Below, one piece after another: positions 21,194 through 33,797 of a stretch of 64,000 nt of DNA; position 1 is the first letter of the stretch; each line of letters starts with the position of its first letter. This DNA is from Marsupella aquatica (taxonomy: Eukaryota > Marchantiophyta), in assembly GCA_973895155.1 (NCBI GenBank), contig OZ316899.1, forward strand, positions 1,364,001 through 1,428,000, written 5' to 3'. The notes beneath the pieces were generated by a model that worked only from the letters and a program-made list of their open reading frames with translations, was not told the origin of the DNA and did not search any database. The position numbers and the translations under genes are program-made.

Positions 21194-22159
21194 ATGAGCT
21201 TTTAGGCTTGTTGGAAAGATATTGGAAAGGGCTACATGAAGAATTTTGGAGCCGACTAAAACAAAGAAGTTGAAAATATCTCAAACCGATTCTCCGAGAT
21301 ATTTTGGCACTTGCCTTTTAAATCATTTTTACACCTCTTTCCTTCATTTGAGCTTTTACATTGGTTAAGTAGGAATAGAATACCAGGTGACTCATTTAGT
21401 CACCCTTAGAAATTTAGATTTCAAAAGGTCTTAGTTATCTCACCTTTTTAAGTCCCCATGTTTAGATAGGAATAGATCTTAGTCCTTTAGGAATCTTTGG
21501 GCATCTCAGACCATTAAGGGAGCCTATACTTGGACTCCCAAGACTATTTTCAATGTCTTTTCTTCCACATTGATTTTTGACCAAGTTGTGGGTCTTTCTC
21601 TCATGCCAAATTGGGCTTAGGAGAGAGAATCAAATGAAGGAGAATTGCACCATCATCTAGATAGAATTCAAGCATTTCATGCACCAATTTAAACATTCAA
21701 GTTTTGGATGTATAATATAAAGCAGCAAGTCCGGTGGTCCTGATTCTGACAATTGTGATAAGGGAGCGGCCCGCTGCCGCCGCACCTTCGGAATCTATCG
21801 ATGATTTGTGGAGAGCTTGAATTAGAGATAGAGAATAGAATAGAATTGAATGAATGAATAAGGCAAGTCTTTGAAATCTAGTAAATAAGGGAATTATATT
21901 GACTCCTACAACATAAAACCGATCACCATTGGTGTATAAGGAAGTTGAAGAGAAGAGAAAACCTGCTTATCTATTGAGAAGAAGGAGAGCCTAAGGAATT
22001 TCATTGTAGGATTTGTGACATAAAAAGCATTTCAGGATTCTGTTACCAAAACAGTAAAGAAATCACTTTAGGATTTCAAATCACTTAAAACCTGAGTAAA
22101 TCGTTTTACTTATTCCTTACGGGAACGAATCTTGGTGTTTTAGAGATAATTTGTATAAA
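21194..22159. other. Intergenic stretch, nothing recognised
   Basis: AT-rich non-coding sequence without a supportable gene or terminal repeat. Confidence 0.4.
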
Positions 22160-22336
22160 TATGATGTTGTTCTACTTACCACATGAATGCTCATTATTGA
22201 CTAAACTTTTCCTAAACATCATGACTAGCTAATTTGTGTCATTATGCTAATAACTATGGATTTCTAAGTCTACTTCGTATGTGCTTAGCACGGGTTAAAC
22301 CATTTTACTCATTACCAGCCGTGCTGGTGGCGTCAC
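22160..22336 (-). mobile_element. Head of a TGTG-family element (E2)
   Basis: On the minus strand it begins TGTGACGCCACCAGCACGG at 22336, followed by GGTAATGAGTAA, a TTAGCACGGGTT-like run and CATAGTTATTAGCATAA. It then reads to TTAGTCAATAATGAG near 22190. The same ordered words occur at 6378, 23258 (minus) and 53427. Only the head is recognised; the tail is not found. Confidence 0.65.
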
Positions 22337-23258
22337 AGTGACAATCGGATTTGAGGGCCTAGGCATGAGCACTAGTTTGGCTTGATCACAACAGGCTAAG
22401 GCACTCGGCTTGAAGACGCCTAACTAGAAAGTCATGGGCATTGCGAGTTGGTGGCGCGCCCAAACATGCGGGTTGGGGTCCAGGTGGGGGGCAAAAATTT
22501 GGGGACCAAAGTTGGTCAGGGGTGGTAGGTCTCCATAAGCATATATGAGGGTAGTGGTGTCTCCCTGGGGGCTAAGGGCGAGCCAAAGTCGTGAGCTACG
22601 ACGGTCGCGACACTAAGGGAAAATGCCAAACGGAAATGACAATAACTTCACAATGGGAAGTCCGTTGGAGGACTTCTTGGGTGCGTTAGAAAGATCTCAA
22701 GGAGGATTACATCCTCCTGAGCTCAATGGGGTCTAGGGGTGCCAAAGGTTCTTGGGGCTTATTGGGGCCATCTTGCATGCTTGCCAAATACACACCATGC
22801 AATTTATCTAGGGCTGGCTAAATTGCTAAGTGCGGAGAGGAGGAGACAAGTTCAAAGTTGGCGCAAGGAGTGAACTAGTGAGGCAAAGGTAGGGAAAGCT
22901 TGCCTTTTCTACTCCTGTAGTGCATCAAACAATCGGCTCCTCCTGTTTGTGATAGCCAAGCTTATCACCCCCGAGGCTTACCGATCACTCCTCTAGTCCA
23001 AGTCAGAGCTTGCCATAGATTCGATACCGGATCAGTTATACGGATCTGAGGCTGACAGCCATAACACGCTCCTAATCCGGTGGTACGTCAAGTGCCATAC
23101 CGCCAACCCAAGCGTGAACTCCCATCATTACTGGCCTAATCATCATGACTAAATAATTTAGTGTTGTTATGCTAATAACTATGGACTCCTACGTCTACTT
23201 TGTAAGTGCTAAATACAAATTAAGCCGTATTGCTAATTACCGGCCGTGTTGGCAGCGT
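22337..23258 (-). mobile_element. Head and promoter remnant of a TGTG-family element (E1)
   Basis: The minus strand starts TGTGACGCTGCC at 23258 and runs through GGCCGGTAATTAGC, CATAGTTATTAGCATAACAAC and CGTGTTATGG...CCGTATAAC to CTCCTTGCGCCAACTTTGAAC, all matching 53427-53870. The TATA word of the sister copies has become AGTAGAAAAGGCAAG. Beyond about 22820 no relation is visible. It abuts a LINE at 23259 and disrupts its endonuclease frame. A matching left end with a TSD was not found. Confidence 0.6.
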
Positions 23259-23262
23259 CACA

Positions 23263-24541
23263 TGCCCCCACCTCTGCAAGATTAAGGTTACTACTATGGA
23301 ATGATTTGAAGGTTTTGCTGCCACACAATGATTGGGTGTTGTGTGGAGACTTCAACATGATGGAACGTAGAACTGACTCAACTGGTACTTCATCGCTGAT
23401 CCGAGGTAGGAAGGCTGAGTTCTGGAGATTTTTTAAGATGAGATTTAATTTGACGAATGCACAGGATCTTAGAGGAGGAGCTTCTGGCCCTCATTTCACA
23501 TGGAGGAGGAATATAAATGGAGTGATGATACAGTCCAGATTGGACAAGATCTACTAAAGCAATATGGGAGGATGGCTTAGCAATGTTGAGCCTTTCCATG
23601 ATGGGGGATCGGCTCTTTCCAATCACAACCCAGTACTGTTGAATGTAAGGCTCTCCGGATTGACAAAGACTGAGGAGAGAGGAAAAGTAAGGCTTTTTAT
23701 GGCTAACCCAGCTTTGCTGCGGAGAAGGGAGGATATGCAACTACCGGAAGAAGCCTGGAGCATGGGACAAGGGAACTTTGAGGACCCTGGTCTTTGTTTT
23801 GCCAAAGGAAGCTGGAAATTGCATCAAACACTCAAGGAGATACAAGCCAAACCAAGAACAATTGAGGTGGAGATGGCTTTTCAGAGAGCTCAGCTGTTGG
23901 CTCTTACAATAGCCATTCTAGAAAACCATTTAGAGGAGGATATTGTTGGGTTCATGGATGCTGAAGACACGGTGCATGCTTTGAGTTGGAGGAAACATAC
24001 AAGAGGTTGCAGTCTAGCCCAAATCAAGCGGTTAGGTGAAGGACAAGAATCAACAAAAAAAATCTTTGCCACTGTGAAAGCCAAAAGATCTTGAGAGGTC
24101 ATGACTTCCTTGAGTAGGGAGGATGGGAGTACTATATTTGACCCTAGTAGGATTTTGAAGGAGGTGGAAGCTTTTTGTGAAGCGTTGTACAATCCTATCT
24201 GAAATGGAGACGGAAGGGAGACAAGTAACTAGAGCTAGACTGCTTGGCAACACAAGTTTTGCAATTTCTGGAGCTGAGATTTTAAAGATGGAGAAGCTCC
24301 CTTCATGCCATGAGGTGAAGGATGTGTTGTGGCTCCTGCCTTGTGACAAAACACCAAGGCCTGATGGCATGACAACTGAGGTCTTTAGAGCATGCTGGGG
24401 TTTTCTTGGTCAGGATTTGGTGGATATGATACAAGGGTTCTAGCTTATGGATGCCCTTGATTTTGGGATTTGTGAAGTGATTGTTAAATTCATACCCAAG
24501 AAACCTGACAAATGCTTTTTAAAAGACTGGCGTCCATTGTG
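23263..24541 (+). pseudogene. LINE (non-LTR retrotransposon) fragment: endonuclease and start of RT
   Basis: Frame pieces encode an apurinic-type endonuclease: APTSARLRLLLWNDL, the WVLCGDFNM motif, FTWRR, SRLDKIY and then SNHNPVLL (catalytic His region). A linker with EEAWSMG and the start of reverse transcriptase follow: LLPCDKTPRPDGMTTEVF, then IPKKPDK and KDWRPL. Stops (for example after RLDKIY at 23554 and after KAKRS at 24092) and frameshifts make it inactive. It breaks off at about 24541 inside the RT, before the FADD box. The 5' side is cut by the TGTG-family head. The layout fits plant L1-like elements. Confidence 0.85.
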
Positions 24542-27500
24542 AGCCGCTCAATTAGTGGGTTAAATTAGTTTTAGGTTAGATTTTTTCTTTTTTGTTCTAA
24601 GTAAGCATATTATGCCTATAAATGAGTGGGAAGTAGAAGTGAAACTGAAGTCAACTCTCTTCAGTAAAACAGAATAAGAAAGTTTCATTAGTTTAAACCA
24701 TGGTTAACTTAACAGTGGATTAGTGGATTAGATAGGTAATCAGATCCTTAGAGTTTGTAATTTAGGCTGAGATTTTTTCTGAAGGTTCTAGGCAGGCCCT
24801 GGAGAACCCTTGTAAAAGAGCAAGTCATTTCGACCGTTCAATTAGAAGCTATTTACAGTGGAACAAAACTTTAAATAGACAACTTGCAGGACCTAGGGAA
24901 AATAGCCATAGAGCAAAAAATGTATTTTGAGGCTAGCCATGGTGTTACTATACCTAACACTATCCCTTAGAATTATTAAACCTAGTTTTGGACTTATAGA
25001 TACTTTTTGGGAGTGGTCCGAATTCTGTAAAAGTAGCTATGAATTATGACGGATTGCAGACTTTGAACAATTATAGAAAAGCCAAGTTTAGTTATATATC
25101 AATTCTAAGAATTGTTTTAGGAAGCCCTAGGGCTAGGAAAGCCAGGAGTGTGTTCATAATAGTTTTTTTTCCTTATGAGTGAATTTTGAGCTATAAGTGA
25201 AGACGGCTAATGTTAAATGCCATAAGTAGCACTTAAAGGGAGACTTAAAGGGAGGAATGTTCTTTGTGCATACAAAAGGGTAATTCAGCTGCGTAGAGAA
25301 ACGTGGTGGACTCATTTACATCTGTAAAGGGAAGGGTTACAATGTAAAAGAGCTAGCTAAGGCCAGGTGTCGAGCCCAGAATTCAATAGAGCAAAAATCA
25401 AAGTGAAATTGAAGGGAGAATGGAGCTCAACGCTGCAGTTGAATGGAGAGCCAATACTCCACCAAATCAAGTAAGAAGAATTGGGCTGGAATGCTGGGCT
25501 CAAGGAGAATCAGAAGACCTGAACTAGAAGAGGAAATTCTGGAGCATGAATTAAAGGAGGAGATCGAAGGGAAAGCAAAGGCTGGAAGGGAAATTAATAG
25601 AGAAGATTGAAATTTCTGAATCAGAGAGAATATTTTACAGAAAGGAGAAGTCATTGACTGCTAACAAGGGGGCTCTTCAGGCAAAATCAACTTGCACCTT
25701 CTATAGGGGAACTTCGAGGTGCAGCAGTGGACAGCTAGAAGACCATTTCCTCAGCTAGGGTGATTGACAAGAAATCTGACCTGTGGCCCCTAACTTCAGG
25801 AATTGAATGCAGGATTAGTATCAAGTCCATAGAGATATTTCTGAAATTAGAATGGTTGCTCTTTGGACTCAATTATTGAATGCAGGATTAGTATCAAGTC
25901 CATAGAGATATTTCTGAAATTAGAATGGCTGCTCTTTGGACTCGCAAATTGAATGCTACCAAGGTCAACCGACAATCGAGAGAAGAACACATGGAAGGGA
26001 GATAGTTTTTGTGAGAATGGAGGGCTGGTATGAACAGAAGCACCAGCCAGACTTCCTTCAAATAAGCCACAATCCCTTCAAACAAGTTCAGTTCTCTAAG
26101 TCCTAGCTTAGTTCTCTCCTTGCTCCAAACTGAATCAGGCAGTTGACTCTACCATAGATGGGAAGCATTCATTCTCCTATTTCCATGAGTTCTTTCTCTC
26201 CGTTCACCCATGCACTTACTGTCAAGACCAGGGCTTATATTTCACAGGAGTACTGGGCCTTTACGTTTGTAGTCTCACGGGGTTACTATTTGGCTTTGTA
26301 CACCTGAGTTTACACATGCAGGGTCAGGTAAACCGAGTTTACACCAGTAACTAAGCCTTGAGATAAGGCTGACCCTAGTTTAAAGTGACGATATCGATGG
26401 GTTCTGCTGAAACCTGAATAACTCGCTTAGTTTAGACTCAATCGGAGTACTTTTAAATACATTGGAAAGCTATCGACGGTGGCTAGAGGCTGGCACAAGC
26501 TAGGAGGATTGGGAGTTCACTAAGATTCTCTTGGAAGTCAGGTTGTATAACAGTTTGATATTGCCAGCTACTTGAGAGGTTTCGATCGTGGTAAGGCTCT
26601 AAAAGGAGGTCAAGTGGGACTACAATCAAAGTGCATGGCTGATCCTAGAGTTCCTGATCCAAGAGGGCTGCCTGATCAGCATTTTCCTCCCCTGGTCCAC
26701 AAGGCTAAGTTCACCTTGTGGAGTAAGCATGGGAGAGCAAATGCCGACCCCGACATTTGGCTGGCCCAATACCTACTTGCTCAAAGGTGGACAAGAGGGG
26801 CAGAAGTTCAAATCTGAGGGCTTTCACCAAGGTGTACCTCAAGCATTTCAGAGAGGACAACCAGATTACCAAGCCACTAACCAGTACGGTAAGGAGGTAC
26901 CATGCTTGGGTCATTCGCAAGGCCCTAATCGGATGGGTGAGGCTTGGAGAAGGGCTCTTTCATGTCAAGGGGACCTAGGCTGGTTCTGGAGTCCAGGAAT
27001 AAGGAGGGTAAGGAGTGGAGTCCTTAAAGCCAACATGGAGGGTACCTAAGGACCTGAGTTACATGGAGACTTTGGAGGAACTTGGAGGGCCATTGGAAGT
27101 TGATCCCTCTACTATTTTTAGAGCTATTTGGTAGATAGGGATGACTGTACTTTGGAGGCTGACTTAGTCCCTGATTTGGAGGGATAGGACAGCCAAGTCA
27201 GGAGGTGAGGTGGACCTGAATGAAGGGCTAAAATCAAGGAGTTGATTTAGGCTTTCAAAAGGCCACCAACTAGCTCATTAGTTAGGTAAGACAAACAAGT
27301 GAGTTAGTGAGATAGTTAGGAGGATAAGTAAGGATCTTTGACCCCCTTGAAAGGTGGGCTGGTCTTTTTTTAGTGGTAAGTCACTTGCTGGTCTTTGGGG
27401 TGGTTTTGGACTTTGTGATGAGTTGAAGCCAAGCAAGGAGTACTTAAGTTGGTGTGAGTTACTTTGTGTGGGTCCAAGTATGGAGAATCAAGGAGTAGCA

Positions 27501-27589
27501 CTAAGAGACCTTAGGGGAACTAAGGTAGATGTTCTAGGGGTACTAGAACTCAAGTGTATGCCTTGAGGCTTGAAAGGACCATAGAATGG
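24542..27589. other. Three kb without recognisable gene
   Basis: Contains a possible TATA word (CCTATAAATG, about 24616), scattered short frames without family resemblance and a 73-bp tandem duplication at 25803-25948. It may be decayed LTR element sequence. I cannot assign it. Confidence 0.4.
25803..25948 (+). repeat. 73-bp tandem duplication
   Basis: TTGAATGCAGGATTAGTATC starts at 25803 and again at 25876; the two units differ at a few positions (GGTTGCTC versus GGCTGCTC). A third partial start (AAATTGAATGC) follows at about 25947. Confidence 0.85.
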
Positions 27590-27733
27590 TGTGACAGTTG
27601 TCGTGCGCATACACATTTCTATACAATATACATTGTTTGTCACATACATCCAAACATATCACACTATCATATCGCAAACACAAGAGAATGGAATACAAGT
27701 GGAGCTCATGTCCACATATGTCCAAAACCCACA
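27590..27733 (-). repeat. Putative 3' LTR of the methyltransferase gypsy
   Basis: On the minus strand a 144-bp segment starts TGTGGGTTTTGG and ends CAACTGTCACA (TG...CA). It directly follows a purine tract, CTAGGGGGGCG (27736-27746). No partner LTR is present because the 5' end of the element is truncated at 51385, so this rests on position and motif only. Confidence 0.4.
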
Positions 27734-27959
27734 ATCGCCCCCCTAGTCGGGAGTAAGGCCCCTAACTCTAGCTAGCCATGAGTTCTACAAGGTTGATATA
27801 CACCTTTTCAGATGTGAAGATCAGGAGGCCGGGTGCAAGTGAGCCCCATCAATCACCTACCTGCAATCCATATCTGCCAAAAGAACACAAATGATAACTA
27901 ATCGGCTTCACCAACACGGGGGCCACAACCGTGATCCTCTATGAATCACCTGCAATGGT

Positions 27960-29190
27960 GGTGTCAAACACGACATGTGTCATCCTCTAGAACACTTATC
28001 ACAAATCAACATAGTAGCTGCTCCCTAAGCAGATCCATACAACATACACTTCAAGCAAGCACAAACATGTGCTAAGCTTGGATCCACGATACCATCAAAG
28101 TTTGGAAGATGACATGGTGCATAGTTGCGCACATGATCTTTCCAAACCATACCATCACGTCCCTCCAACATCAGGACACTAGAAGGGAACACTTTATGCA
28201 CACGCAAAATGGTCTAACCTGCAATCACATCAAGGTTGTTGGTGCTGTCTGCTGCAAATAAACATTATCACCGGGATGAAATCATCAAATCTTTGCACGA
28301 TAACCTCCTCCACAAATAGTGACATACTGCAAGTATCACAATGTTGGGCATGACTCTCTCAAATATCTTTGCCCTCTCTGAACAAACCTTGACCCAAACA
28401 TTGGGATTATCCAAGTTTACAACCGATGCGATGTCATGATGAATAGCTGCTTGCAAATCTGGCTCTCTACCATAGAGCAAGAAATAAGGTGAGAACGATG
28501 CAAGTGATGCTTGCCAACTAAAATGATAGCTAATAGCTAACCAAGGTAACTGAAGATCCCAATCTCCCAGATGACCAACTTGCAAGCTATACTTGCACAA
28601 CCCTCAGTCTCTTCACAGTTTGCACTACTCTCTCAGCCAATCCATATGCCTCAGGATGGTCACAAGAAGTAGTACGATGATCAATTAGAGCTTGCTCACA
28701 CAAACTCTCAAACTCTCCACGGAACTCAGTTCCCTAATCAGTCAACACCTTAGCTGGTGCTCCAAAATGACTAAGTACATGATCCAAAAATGTGCTAGCA
28801 ACTCCTCCACTAGCTTTATCTGGCAACGCCACTAGCTCAATCCACTTGGAGAAATACTCCACCATAACCAAAACATAACAGTTATGTCATTGAGTGAGAG
28901 GCAATGGACCAGCAAAGTCCAAACTCCATCTATACCCCAAACCCATGATTGGCAATGGATGCAACTAGGGAGTGGAAGCATTAAATGATGCCCTCACTCG
29001 ATCACATATCACACACTTAGCTATCAGTTGCTAGACATGATTGTGCATACCATGCCACCAATACTATGTTTGTAACAAGCTATAAGTGCATTTCACACCA
29101 AAGTGACCCAACTCCTCGTGCACATGTCGCACCAAATGTACTCATTGTGATGGTTTTGGTACCACCAATACCTTACCATCACGTAGTACT
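27960..29190 (-). pseudogene. Integrase and PHD-like finger of the methyltransferase gypsy
   Basis: Minus-strand fragments reproduce the integrase seen at 4480-5526. They run from the core around 28920 (FAGPLPLT, then YFSKWIELVALPDKA, LSHFGAPAKVLTD followed by TAG and GTEF) through a frame with DHRTTS and LAERVVQTVKRL to 28600-28268 (SPYFLLYGREPD). The C-terminal block 28207-28025 has LEGRDGMVWKDHVRNYAPC. The finger follows: CMLY (first pair damaged, Cys to Tyr), a stop, MLICDKC, a stop in place of Trp, H, SC, LTPPL and a final PPC. Catalytic positions are mostly readable but the gene is dead. A TAG replaces the CAG of copy 1 at about 28737. Confidence 0.75.
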
Positions 29191-29191
29191 C

Positions 29192-31103
29192 TCAAAAGAT
29201 GGCATGGTTTCTTTCCCATTGAAATCTCTTGGCTCTTTGCAGAACCCTGTCATGTTCCTTGGCATCAACACTACCACCAATAGAACTAGTGTGCAGGTAT
29301 TCCAACACTCCCTCATTGTTGTGAATATCCTGCTGTCCAACCACAACCTCACCAACATCCATATCTGTAGACTCATCATCTACTTCATCCAATGAGATAG
29401 AGTTCACAGATCCACTGCATGCTGGAACCCAACAAAGGAAGGCGAATGCATACCATCCTGACACCATCTCCTTATCTGACTCATCATGCCATCTGGCTGC
29501 AATTTCATCCTCTTGACGGGTACAAGGATTACGGCTGAATCCATCTGCATCCAAGTTCACTTTTTGAGGCCTATGCACAACCTGGAAATCATACTCCTAT
29601 AACAACAATGCCCATTGTGCAAGTCACCTTGTGAGCTTGTCAGACTTCATTAACCACTTGAGAAGCTTATGATCAGTGATCAAGGTGAAAGGGTTACCAA
29701 ACAAGTAGCAATAGAAGTGTGTCATAACCCACACTGCTGCCAACACACTCTCCCTCATAAGAGCTATACTTAGACTCTACTGAATTGTTTGATCTATTGG
29801 CATAAGTCACAACAAACTCATTTTCCTCATCATCTTTCAGAGTCAACATTGCTCAAACTCCTACGCCACTCCAATGGGGTATTTACAAACGATAGGAAAC
29901 AACAAACAATAACAGGAAACAGAAACTGGTAATAGGAAAATGAATGTTAATATTTTTAGATTTTTTTTAGATTTTTTTTTGCCAAATTTTTTTTGCTAGC
30001 ACCCAAAGCTAGCCAAAAAATTATTGTTGACAACTTTTTTTTCAAAAATATGATTTTTTAGGAAATATTTTTACATTGTCATTTTCTGGTAACAGTAAAT
30101 TTTTGTTGATACTAGTAAACCTGTTTCATGTTTACTATCACGCATGTCATACCCACTCCAATCAGTGTGTAGCTGAAATGGTCTCCCTGAAATGGGTCTT
30201 CTCAAAATAGGGGATGATGCCAATCTTTCTTTCAACTCCCGAAAGGTATGCTCTTGGTCATCATCCCAAATCCACTCCTGATCCAACTTAGTGAGTATGG
30301 TTAAAGGTTTAGCAAGTTGGCTAAATCCTTTAACGTACCTCCAATAGTAGCTCGTCAATCCCAAGAATGCATGAACTCTACTCATCTCAGTAGGATGAGG
30401 AATCTGTGTAAATGGCCTCCACCTTAGTCTGCTGCATACCCAATCCCCCTAGGTAGATAGTGTGACCCAAATACTCAATCTGGTCTTGGAAGAACTTACA
30501 CTTGCTAGGAGTTTCAACCCATGTTCTCTCAATCTCTCCAACACAATCTGCAAGTGCTGTTGATGTTCTTCCATAGTGGAAGAATAGACCAAAATGTCAT
30601 CAATGTAACATTTGACAAAATCCAAACCTGTAAGAATTTGATCCATGACTCTTTGGAATTCAGCTAGTGCATTCTTCAACCCAAATGGTAAAAACAACCA
30701 CTGATACAAACGATCATTGCCATGCAAATCAATTCCCCATAATGTTATTTTGGACCTGTCAAAATGTCTAATTGGAAGTTGATGGTCCCCTGCCCTTAGA
30801 TCCAATGAACTAAAAACCTTTGCATGCCCCACAACGTCAAAGATCTCCTCAAATGTGGGCATGGCATATCGATCAGATTTTGTCTAATGGTTAATAGGTC
30901 GGTAATCACCACACATGCGCCTATCCATGTACTTGCCATGCACATCCTTCTTGGCTGACATCATTGTGGTAGATGCATAATCGGTACGAGATCTCCACCA
31001 AACCAGCCTCCAACAAATCTTGAGTTTTGTTCCAAATCAAAGCTCTCTCCATGTCACTGTAACGATATGGTCCGAAAGATTGGCGCATCACTAGCCAATT
31101 CAA
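29192..31103 (-). pseudogene. Reverse transcriptase and RNase H of the methyltransferase gypsy
   Basis: RT begins near 31103 (YSDMERALIWNKTQDLLEAG) and continues in 30862-30449: FSSLDLRAGDHQLPI, LPFGLKNALAEFQRVMDQIL and the catalytic box CYIDDILVYSS (about 30597). The connection domain (30385-30071) has FLGLTSYYWRYVKGF and LHTDWSG. RNase H is decayed between 30060 and 29600; its end with HRPQKVNLDADGFSRNP lies at 29578-29500. The active-site IDD is retained. Lineage is Ty3/gypsy. Linear order RT, RNase H, integrase is normal; the unusual part is the methyltransferase immediately upstream. Confidence 0.85.
29940..30065. repeat. AT-rich low-complexity patch
   Basis: Runs of T (GATTTTTTTTAGATTTTTTTTTGCC) within the RNase H region, which interrupt the coding frame. 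Confidence 0.7.
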
Positions 31104-32107
31104 TCTAAATATCAGGGCCCTTCAATGTCCCAAAATCTTTCATGCTAAATGCAGAACAATTCCAATAACTCTTTAGAAATTGATGCATGCAACGTCTCTC
31201 CTCCCTTGTCAACTTAGGACCAATCTGTGGCTCCAAACTCTCCACCAAATCCCTGATATCTTTTTGTAGGGTAGCAAAGATAGTAGAATGATTGCTATTT
31301 AGCAATAGTTTGAGCAATCCTTTCTTGCTCAACAATCTCTCCGTTCTTGGCCAATCCTGCCATAGGTCCATGGACTATTTGCTTGCCCCCAACTGTGACC
31401 ACTACTATCTCAGTAGGCCGCAAGCTCACCAATGGACGATCTATAACACTAGCAGAGCGCATCTGGAACTGCTCTACTACTCCCAAGCTGACAATCCAAG
31501 TCAAACAATTCAAATCCATGGCTTGGCCAAGAACCTGATGGCATGAACTCTCTGACACAGATGCAATAGCAATTGTACCTTTGGAGAATCTCATGGCCCA
31601 CTCTCTCTCATCAGCTGTGGGCTCTACTAACTGTCGTAGAGTTGTATCCCACACAAGTCTAGGACCATATGTGGTGAAAGCATACAAAGCAGAGTGGCTC
31701 ACAAAAGTGGGTAATGCACAACGTGGGCGCCCAACCACATTGACGATTGCCAATGGAGATCTGTCAGGCTGGGTCACACCCTGTGAACGACGCCTTGGAT
31801 CCAAAATATCATCCACTACCAAGGCTGGCAAGCAAGGAATGCTATCAAATGCTTGCTTCAACACCTCACCTGGTAACAAATTAGTCCACCACAAGCGTGG
31901 ACGATGTGCACAAGAACCCACACATGCAACATCCAATAACACATCAAGTCCAATCCAAGACCTCACCTGATGAACACTGGCAACAATCCATTGACGATGA
32001 TCACCCAAGAATGGCACATTCTCCAAAATGTAGGCCGGAGACTATGTCTGATGCAACTGAAGATGACGCAACATCCATAACATCTCCTAAAATAATGCAG
32101 ATTGTGG
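31104..32107 (-). pseudogene. C5-cytosine methyltransferase, C-terminal half (motifs VI-X), in a gypsy element
   Basis: This half continues from 48131-47746 after removal of the gypsy inserted at 32108-47745. Read on the minus strand the frame is preserved across the join; two TAG stops lie at 32087-32089 and 32042-32044. Motif VI LENVPFLGDH (about 32026), motif VIII AHRPRLWWTNL (about 31880), a target-recognition/motif IX region (ALPTFVSHSALYAF, then YGPRLVWD) and a terminal region with EPTADEREWAM and motif X LGQAMDLN (about 31520) are all present. The AHRxRxxW block recalls DNMT3/DRM-type enzymes more than DNMT1. The remaining frame to 31104 links to RT (FGTLKGPDI). Catalytic Glu of ENV and Arg of motif VIII are retained. 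Confidence 0.85.
32103..32107 (+). other. Target-site duplication TGTGG (left)
   Basis: Matches 47746-47750 on the other side of the inserted gypsy. Confidence 0.95.
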
Positions 32108-33352
32108 TGTCGTATAGCAATAAGTATTAAAAGTGTAATTTCTCACTTAAAACCAAGGTTCTGATCCCTTAAAGAACATATTTTGGTATGAATTGAATAA
32201 TTTTCATCATTCTGAGTGATGTAGAACTCATAGCTCTACACTTTTCTTACTTCTCAACAAAATAAAGTAAACAAAATATAAAAGTAACTTAACTTCAGAT
32301 TTACAGACTAGAAAGGAAATGATTCCAGTTTTGGAGACTCTAGTAAATTATTGCCACACCTTCAGAAAGGACTTGGTCTCAATATAAACATGCCTAAAAT
32401 CTCTCAACTCATCAATCTTTCTTTTGAAGATACAAAATTGTACAGAGATAAAGTTCTCAATCTGATAAACAAAGCAGCTTTCTGGTTGCAAATGTAATGA
32501 TATGCCTTAAAATGCCGTCAACACGGTTTGACATCAGCATTGCGCAATTCAGTCAAACTCTAAGCCATATTCCAGAAATAAGCAACGGTACTAAATGCTT
32601 TGAGAATCCAATTTCACTTCTCATTTATCAACAACTACTCTTGAATTTGCTAGTGATTCTTGACTCTACAAGCAAGCCTAGCAGTGAATTCAATACGAGC
32701 CTCAGAAGTCTGTAACTGAATTCAATTACCACAGGAATTTCTGAGATTCAATCACAACTTCAAACAAATGCTGCTTTACTTCCATACAACGCACTCTCAA
32801 CATGCCTTGTTATAATGGAAGGAGGAGGAACAATTTAGAATATCCAATTCTGAATACAGTGTTATCTCTGACTCTCTCTCTGGTTCAAATGAGCATCCTA
32901 CTCTGTCTTATAAGTGCTAAGGTCCTAAAATGAAGGAAATATGAAAAGCTATGCCTGTTGAGCTTGAACTAAGTATGAGGAAAGTACAACATAAGTACTT
33001 AGAGGTCGGGAAAATACTACTATATTGGTAATCTATTTCGAAAGCTAAATCTAAGTATCGGAAAATGAGGGATGCTTCTAAAAGCGTCGTGTGTGGATGG
33101 ACGCTTCTAAGCGTCGAGTCAGAGTGGACGCTTTTGAAAGCATCGTGAGTTAAAGTACTCGGGAATAGTCAACGCTACTGAAAGCGTCAAGGGTGAATCA
33201 CGGGGTAAGAGCGGACGCTTCTATAAGCGTCGGTCAAGAAATGGTCGATGAGGGCAGTCGCTTCTGTTTAGCGTCCAGAATAGAACAAATGCTTGAAAAA
33301 TGTCAAAAATAAATCATCTTCCAACAAAAATGGTAGAGACCGCCATTCCACA
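32108..33352 (-). repeat. 3' LTR of the Tat/Athila-like gypsy (1245 bp)
   Basis: On the plus strand from TGTCGTATAG to CCATTCCACA. It matches 46542-47745 closely; the main differences are indels, including 21 bp present only here after TATAAAAGTA. Contains several GACGCTT...AAGCGTC hairpins (33060-33290). Confidence 0.95.
33060..33290. repeat. Array of short GACGCTT hairpins in the 3' LTR
   Basis: Five to six irregularly spaced inverted repeats, for example GGACGCTTCTAAGCGTCG (about 33099), GGACGCTTTTGAAAGCATC (about 33124), ACGCTACTGAAAGCGTC (about 33172) and GGACGCTTCTATAAGCGTC (about 33213). Partner arrays are at 47463-47675, 45500-45780 and 36340-36425. Confidence 0.85.
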
Positions 33353-33366
33353 TAGCCCTCCACTTA
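33353..33366 (-). other. Polypurine tract next to the 3' LTR
   Basis: Minus strand TAAGTGGAGGGCTA abuts the LTR start TGTGGAATGG. A near copy lies at 36494-36510. Confidence 0.8.
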
Positions 33367-33428
33367 AATTTTGCCGTGTCCGCACAAGACAACCACGCTT
33401 TGATTAAGGACCAGTGTTGGGTTCTTCA

Positions 33429-33797
33429 TCAAAAATCTTCTGGCTTGGGAATCCAAGTGGTACTCAAGACCATTGATGGAATATGGCTGTCATTGGGGTT
33501 CACAATATAAAAATCGAGGTCATAAAATTCTTCTCCAATATGTAATGACACTTGTTCTACTCTACCCCAAAGTTGAATTAATCGTCCATCGATTGAGATT
33601 TGAGCACCTATGGGCTGAACGTGTTGGCAAACTAATTGATGAAACAGTCTGTGGGACAGTAAATTTATTCCAGAGCCTGGGTCAATAACAAAGTGCTGAA
33701 TAGTGTGTCCTTCCAATTTAATCTCCCCTTCAAGAGAATACTGAAATGCGCGGGAGAGAGAATCACAACAATCCATAGTAGCTTTTACGGTCCACAT
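33429..33797 (-). CDS. Retropepsin-like domain in the 3' region of the gypsy
   Basis: A 122-codon frame with the shape of an aspartic protease: HFVIDPGSGINLLSHRLFHQL (Asp with Gly-Ser, but Pro in place of Thr/Ser), a flap-like segment (IDGRLIQLWGRVEQVSL) and a closing hydrophobic LDFYIVNPN...MVLSTTWI. It lies downstream of integrase, where a second protease is not expected, since gag-protease is already encoded at 42373-45246. It directly precedes the purine tract and 3' LTR. Whether it is active cannot be told; the DPGS in place of DTGA/DSGA suggests altered or lost activity. Confidence 0.6.
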   Translation of the reverse strand: MWTVKATMDCCDSLSRAFQYSLEGEIKLEGHTIQHFVIDPGSGINLLSHRLFHQLVCQHVQPIGAQISIDGRLIQLWGRVEQVSLHIGEEFYDLDFYIVNPNDSHIPSMVLSTTWIPKPEDF